Origin: Terriglobia bacterium
Lineage (GTDB): Bacteria > Acidobacteriota > Terriglobia > Bryobacterales > UBA6623
Length of the DNA stretch: 64,000 bases
Reading direction: 5' to 3'
Assembly (NCBI GenBank): GCA_009838515.1
Contig: VXRL01000025.1
Coordinates: forward strand, 1-64,000
A program made the translations under genes and the position numbers. Each line of letters starts with the position of its first letter. The stretch's first letter is position 1. This document shows, piece after piece, positions 60,831-64,000 of the stretch. The notes below the pieces were generated by a model, which searched no databases, was not told the origin of the DNA, and saw nothing but the letters and a program-made list of their open reading frames with translations.

Positions 60831-62279
60831 ATGTTCCGAGTGATGCGATTTGCGTTGCTGCTCGCGGGACTGCTCCTCTTCGGTAACGTCTCTGAACTCG
60901 GTGCCCAATTCCCTGCCCAGGGGCCCAGACTGCCCGGCGACACCTCGGGCAATGCCCCGCTTCGCCGCAGTCCTCCCCAACCGGGAGCCGACATCGCTGC
61001 GACCGTGCGCACCGCGTTGTTCTCCCGGAACTGGGCAGACCGCGACCGAGCGCTGCGCTTCTTGGTCAAACGCAACAAGAAGGACGTCATTCCGGCTCTC
61101 ATCACGGTGCTACGCGCAATGCCCGACTCTGACGGCCGGCTACTCGACGCGCTCCAACGACTCGCCGGAGCCAAGATACCGCGAGACTGGACGGCATGGA
61201 TGGAGTGGCTGGAAGAGCACGCCGAGATCCGCCCCTACCGGGAGTTCGATTCCTTCAAGGCAGACCTCCTCGCCGGGATCGACATCAATTTCCGTGGCTT
61301 CCTCTACCCGGGAGTGAGGCACGAGATCCGTCTCGAGGAGATCGTCTGGGGAGGGGTCAAGAAGGACGGGATCCCCGCGCTGGCGAACGCCAAGCAGATC
61401 CCTGCCGGTGAAGCGACCTACCTCACCGACCGGGAACTGGTCTTCGGGGTCAGCATCAACGGTGACTCGCGCGCCTATCCGCTCCGCATCCTCGACTGGC
61501 ACGAGATGTTTAACGACGTGGTAGGCGGCGTCCCGGTGTCCCTCGCCTATTGCACGCTCTGCGGGTCTGGCATCCTCTTCGACACCCGGGCCCACGACCG
61601 GCGGAAGCCTTTCGTCTTCGGCTCTTCCGGCCTTCTCTATCGGTCGAACAAGCTAATGTACGACACCCAGACGAAGTCGCTCTGGAATCAGTTCACCGGG
61701 CGGCCCGTGGTGGGGAAACTGACCAACTCCGGCATCGAACTCAAGGTCCTGCCGGTGGTGATCGCGAGCTGGCAGGACTGGCTCGCCGCCCATCCGGACA
61801 CCACGGCACTCTCCCTAAACACCGGCTTCGATCGAGACTATCGGCCCGGACGAGCGTACGGAGAGTATTTTGCAAGCCCCGATCTCATGTTTCCGGTGGT
61901 GATCCGAGATCGTCGGCTCGCGCCGAAGGACCGTATCTTCGTTCTGCGGGACGGAGCCAACGAAATGGCCTGGGCCCTCTCGCTCTTCAAAGGCGGCGCC
62001 GTCATCCACGACAGAGTGGGACCGCGTGATGTGGTCCTCATCGGAAACGCCCAGACGGAGACGGTCCGCGCCTACGAATCGGGAGGAAGGACGTTTGTCG
62101 CGACTGAGGAGGATCGATCCCGGGTGACGAGCGACGGGGCGCGATGGACCGTCACCGAGGCCGCCCTTACCGGCCCGGGCGGCGAGAGCCTCGCCCGGCT
62201 CCCCGGGCATGTCGCCTACTGGTTCGCCTGGCAGAGCTACAAGGCCGGAAAGCCGGCGCGCACGACTGCCCGCAAGTGA
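60831..62279 (+). CDS. DUF3179 domain-containing exported protein
   Basis: 482 residues with a signal peptide (FALLLAGLLLFGNVSELGA). The middle and C-terminal parts match DUF3179: LTDRELVFGVSINGDSRAYPL, WHEMFNDVVGGVPVSLAYC with the TLCGSG cysteine motif, FGSSGLLYRSNKLMYD and LWNQFTGRPVVG. Residues 40-130 include HEAT-like helices (ALRFLVKRNKKDVIPALITV). The family is widespread in planctomycetes, proteobacteria and archaea but its activity is unknown. It converges on the truncated cytochrome-HEAT gene. Confidence 0.87.
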   Translation: MFRVMRFALLLAGLLLFGNVSELGAQFPAQGPRLPGDTSGNAPLRRSPPQPGADIAATVRTALFSRNWADRDRALRFLVKRNKKDVIPALITVLRAMPDSDGRLLDALQRLAGAKIPRDWTAWMEWLEEHAEIRPYREFDSFKADLLAGIDINFRGFLYPGVRHEIRLEEIVWGGVKKDGIPALANAKQIPAGEATYLTDRELVFGVSINGDSRAYPLRILDWHEMFNDVVGGVPVSLAYCTLCGSGILFDTRAHDRRKPFVFGSSGLLYRSNKLMYDTQTKSLWNQFTGRPVVGKLTNSGIELKVLPVVIASWQDWLAAHPDTTALSLNTGFDRDYRPGRAYGEYFASPDLMFPVVIRDRRLAPKDRIFVLRDGANEMAWALSLFKGGAVIHDRVGPRDVVLIGNAQTETVRAYESGGRTFVATEEDRSRVTSDGARWTVTEAALTGPGGESLARLPGHVAYWFAWQSYKAGKPARTTARK

Positions 62280-62545
62280 CTGGACTGTGTTTGCAGGGTC
62301 GCGTTGCCTAGGACCGTCCCTAGCTCGGGACAGGGCTCCGCGACGTTAGCGATATCGGTGGGTGTTAGCTGCAGGTACCCCCGTTCTCAGTGGGCCGTCC
62401 GCTGGGGGCGTGACAAGCCGAAAACTCCAGCCAACGCTCGGAGGACGGTTGACCGGGCGGTCGAGTCGCGACGGGCTGCGGGAGAGCAACGCTCCGGTCG
62501 GCCCCGCTGAAGCGGTGCCGCTTGGGGAAGGAGCGCAACGTGACT

Positions 62546-64000
62546 TCATCGAAGCGATTGGGACTGCACGAAACTGAGCAGGTCAGCCATCTCGGCCGGT
62601 CCAATCTCGTCCTCGAGTCCCTCTGGCATCAGCGAAAGGCCCATGGAGGTCAGGGTGTTGATGTCTGATCGCGGGACCACATCCTCAATGCCTTCGCCGC
62701 GACGCAAGGTAACGCTTTGAGGCGTTTCGCGCGCTAGGATTCCCGTGACGACGCTGCCATCCACGGTGTCAAGCCTGTAGTTGACGAAGTTCGACTGCGA
62801 AGACCGGTTCGGATCGAGGATGTCAACGAGCAGTTCCTCTCGTTGAGCGGAAGCCCTCTCGGTCAGGTCCGGGCCCACCTCGTGGCCCTTGCCCCCGAGT
62901 CGATGGCAAGTTGCGCACTCTCGCTCGAAGACCGCCTCGCCACGAGTCGCATCCCCTTCCGCCACGAGGGCGGAGCGATACTCCCGGATTACCTCCTCCG
63001 GGCTGGCCACTTCGGCGCGGGCGAGAATCTGTCGCGCCCGCACGCGAATCTCTTCCCGGGGATGATCCATCAATGCCGCCCTTCGCGCCGGGTCCAGATG
63101 GGCCACCTCCACGGTGCCTGCTTCCAACGCGTCAAGGAAGGGCCGCAGCCGCTCAGTGCGACTGAACAGCACCTCGACTGCCTCGCGGCGCACGGCGGGA
63201 CTGTACGTCCTCCAGGCGAGAACAAGAATCTGCCCCACCTCCGGCCCGCCGTGGGCGGAGAGCGAGCGCACGGCCGCCAGCTGGATCTCGGCCGCCTCGT
63301 CCGGGGACAGCAGCGCATCGAGGGCGCTGAGGGCCGCTTCCGGCGGAGCCCAGGAGAGCAGACGGATCGCCTCAGTCCGCTCCGGCAGATTCCCGCTGTC
63401 CTTGTCTACGGCGGTAAACGGAGCCTCTGCCAGCACCTCGGCGATCGCAGCTCCCAGCTCTGGATTCTCGCCGCTGTCTCGCATTGCGGGCAGCGAACTC
63501 CCCGTCCGCGCCAATCCAGATGCGATACCGGCGGCAGCCGCCATGCGGATCCACTTCCCGTAGGCGCCGGTTGGCTTGTTCGTGGCGGCCAACACGGCCC
63601 GCATGGCATCCGGCGACTCCCTGACCGCCACGTTGTCCGCCAATTGCCTGACGGCAGCCGGGCTAGCCGGGTTTTCCAGGAACGAATCTTCTTGGAGCAG
63701 GAGGCCTAGGAGTGCCAAGGGATTCTCCCGAGCCCCCGAGAGGACGGCTGCACGGATCCACTCGTCCCCCGGATCGGCCCTCAGAATTCGCGCCAAGAGC
63801 ACTGATCCATCGCCACGCTGCATTCCTGGAACCGCAAGAGCAACCTGAAAGCGAACCGCGGGATCCTCGTCCGCGGCCAGTGGCGCGACTCTTTCGGACA
63901 ACGCGGACGAGCCCAGGAGCCGTGTCTCGGAAAGGCGGACTGCGTTCTGGCGAACGGCTGGGTGGGGATCCGCGAGCGCGGCCAGGAGGGCCCCATCGTC
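62546..64000 (-). CDS. HEAT-repeat c-type cytochrome of PVC type, truncated at window end
   Basis: The frame is open to base 64000, so the N terminus is missing; 484 residues are seen. The N-terminal part is a run of HEAT-like helical repeats (ADPHPAVRQNAVRL, ADEDPAVRFQVALAV). Near the end, EAVFERECATCHRLGGKGHEVGPDLTE is one c-type haem site (CATCH), followed by ELLVDILDPNRSSQSNF and VTGILARETPQSVTLRRGEG, the Pirellula/Verrucomicrobium-type haem-binding module (TIGR02603-like). Such proteins often begin with a PQQ-like or membrane-bound dehydrogenase domain, which would lie beyond the window. Confidence 0.88.
   Translation of the reverse strand, partial: DDGALLAALADPHPAVRQNAVRLSETRLLGSSALSERVAPLAADEDPAVRFQVALAVPGMQRGDGSVLLARILRADPGDEWIRAAVLSGARENPLALLGLLLQEDSFLENPASPAAVRQLADNVAVRESPDAMRAVLAATNKPTGAYGKWIRMAAAAGIASGLARTGSSLPAMRDSGENPELGAAIAEVLAEAPFTAVDKDSGNLPERTEAIRLLSWAPPEAALSALDALLSPDEAAEIQLAAVRSLSAHGGPEVGQILVLAWRTYSPAVRREAVEVLFSRTERLRPFLDALEAGTVEVAHLDPARRAALMDHPREEIRVRARQILARAEVASPEEVIREYRSALVAEGDATRGEAVFERECATCHRLGGKGHEVGPDLTERASAQREELLVDILDPNRSSQSNFVNYRLDTVDGSVVTGILARETPQSVTLRRGEGIEDVVPRSDINTLTSMGLSLMPEGLEDEIGPAEMADLLSFVQSQSLR

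Overview
The window is a GC-rich bacterial chromosome segment, most consistent with an Acidobacteriota member of the Bryobacterales/Solibacterales type. The evidence is family content: a TonB-dependent receptor ending in the acidobacterial style (1-819), a VWFA-related secreted protein (2984-5233), and a PQQ-dependent sugar dehydrogenase with the Solibacter-type C-terminal domain (30431-32347). These sit among planctomycete-like families: DUF1501, DUF1080, DUF3179, a PVC-type haem-binding protein, Tat-exported Gfo/Idh/MocA enzymes and sulfatase remnants. This is an inference from protein families; there is no rRNA gene. I saw no tRNA, rRNA, CRISPR array, intact insertion sequence or prophage.

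Layout. 1-14400 is mostly housekeeping: lysC-dapB, glyoxalase-II-like and DJ-1-like enzymes, ygfZ, a PP2C phosphatase, a MenC-like enolase-superfamily enzyme behind mutM, a sirtuin, a glutaryl-CoA-type dehydrogenase, a phosphoglycolate-phosphatase-like HAD protein and two overlapping thymidylate-kinase-like genes. 14581-25320 holds a polysaccharide deacetylase, dapD, otsA-otsB, then clpX, lon, engB and rho in one direction. 25522-28646 is a three-gene cluster of Tat-signal sugar isomerase/oxidoreductase proteins, followed by a photolyase and the PQQ dehydrogenase. 32533-43407 runs almost entirely on the minus strand: DUF1080, beta-propeller, Gfo/Idh/MocA, a seven-haem TPR cytochrome, two UxuA-like proteins, a ceramidase-like hydrolase and a methyltransferase. 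PpdK follows, then two broken sulfatases facing each other.

48329-56237 is the most unusual block. An RbsC-type permease and RbsB-type lipoprotein (plus strand) converge on a minus-strand series of RbsA-type ATPase, HyuA, HyuB and a 63-residue four-cysteine protein. The transporter parts therefore bracket a hydantoinase/oxoprolinase/carboxylase-type enzyme, which suggests uptake and ATP-dependent opening or carboxylation of an unknown small substrate. After it come a small coiled-coil membrane protein, a DUF1501 protein, a type III polyketide synthase overlapping an isoprenylcysteine-methyltransferase-like gene (a BpsA-BpsB-like pair), a DUF3179 protein and a truncated HEAT/cytochrome protein.

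The gene content fits a heterotroph specialised for glycans and other polymers, with much sugar oxidation and isomerisation outside the cytoplasm via Tat export. Control signals are GC-rich hairpins without U-tracts and several start codons lying 7-9 bases behind a -10-like hexamer, which suggests leaderless transcripts.
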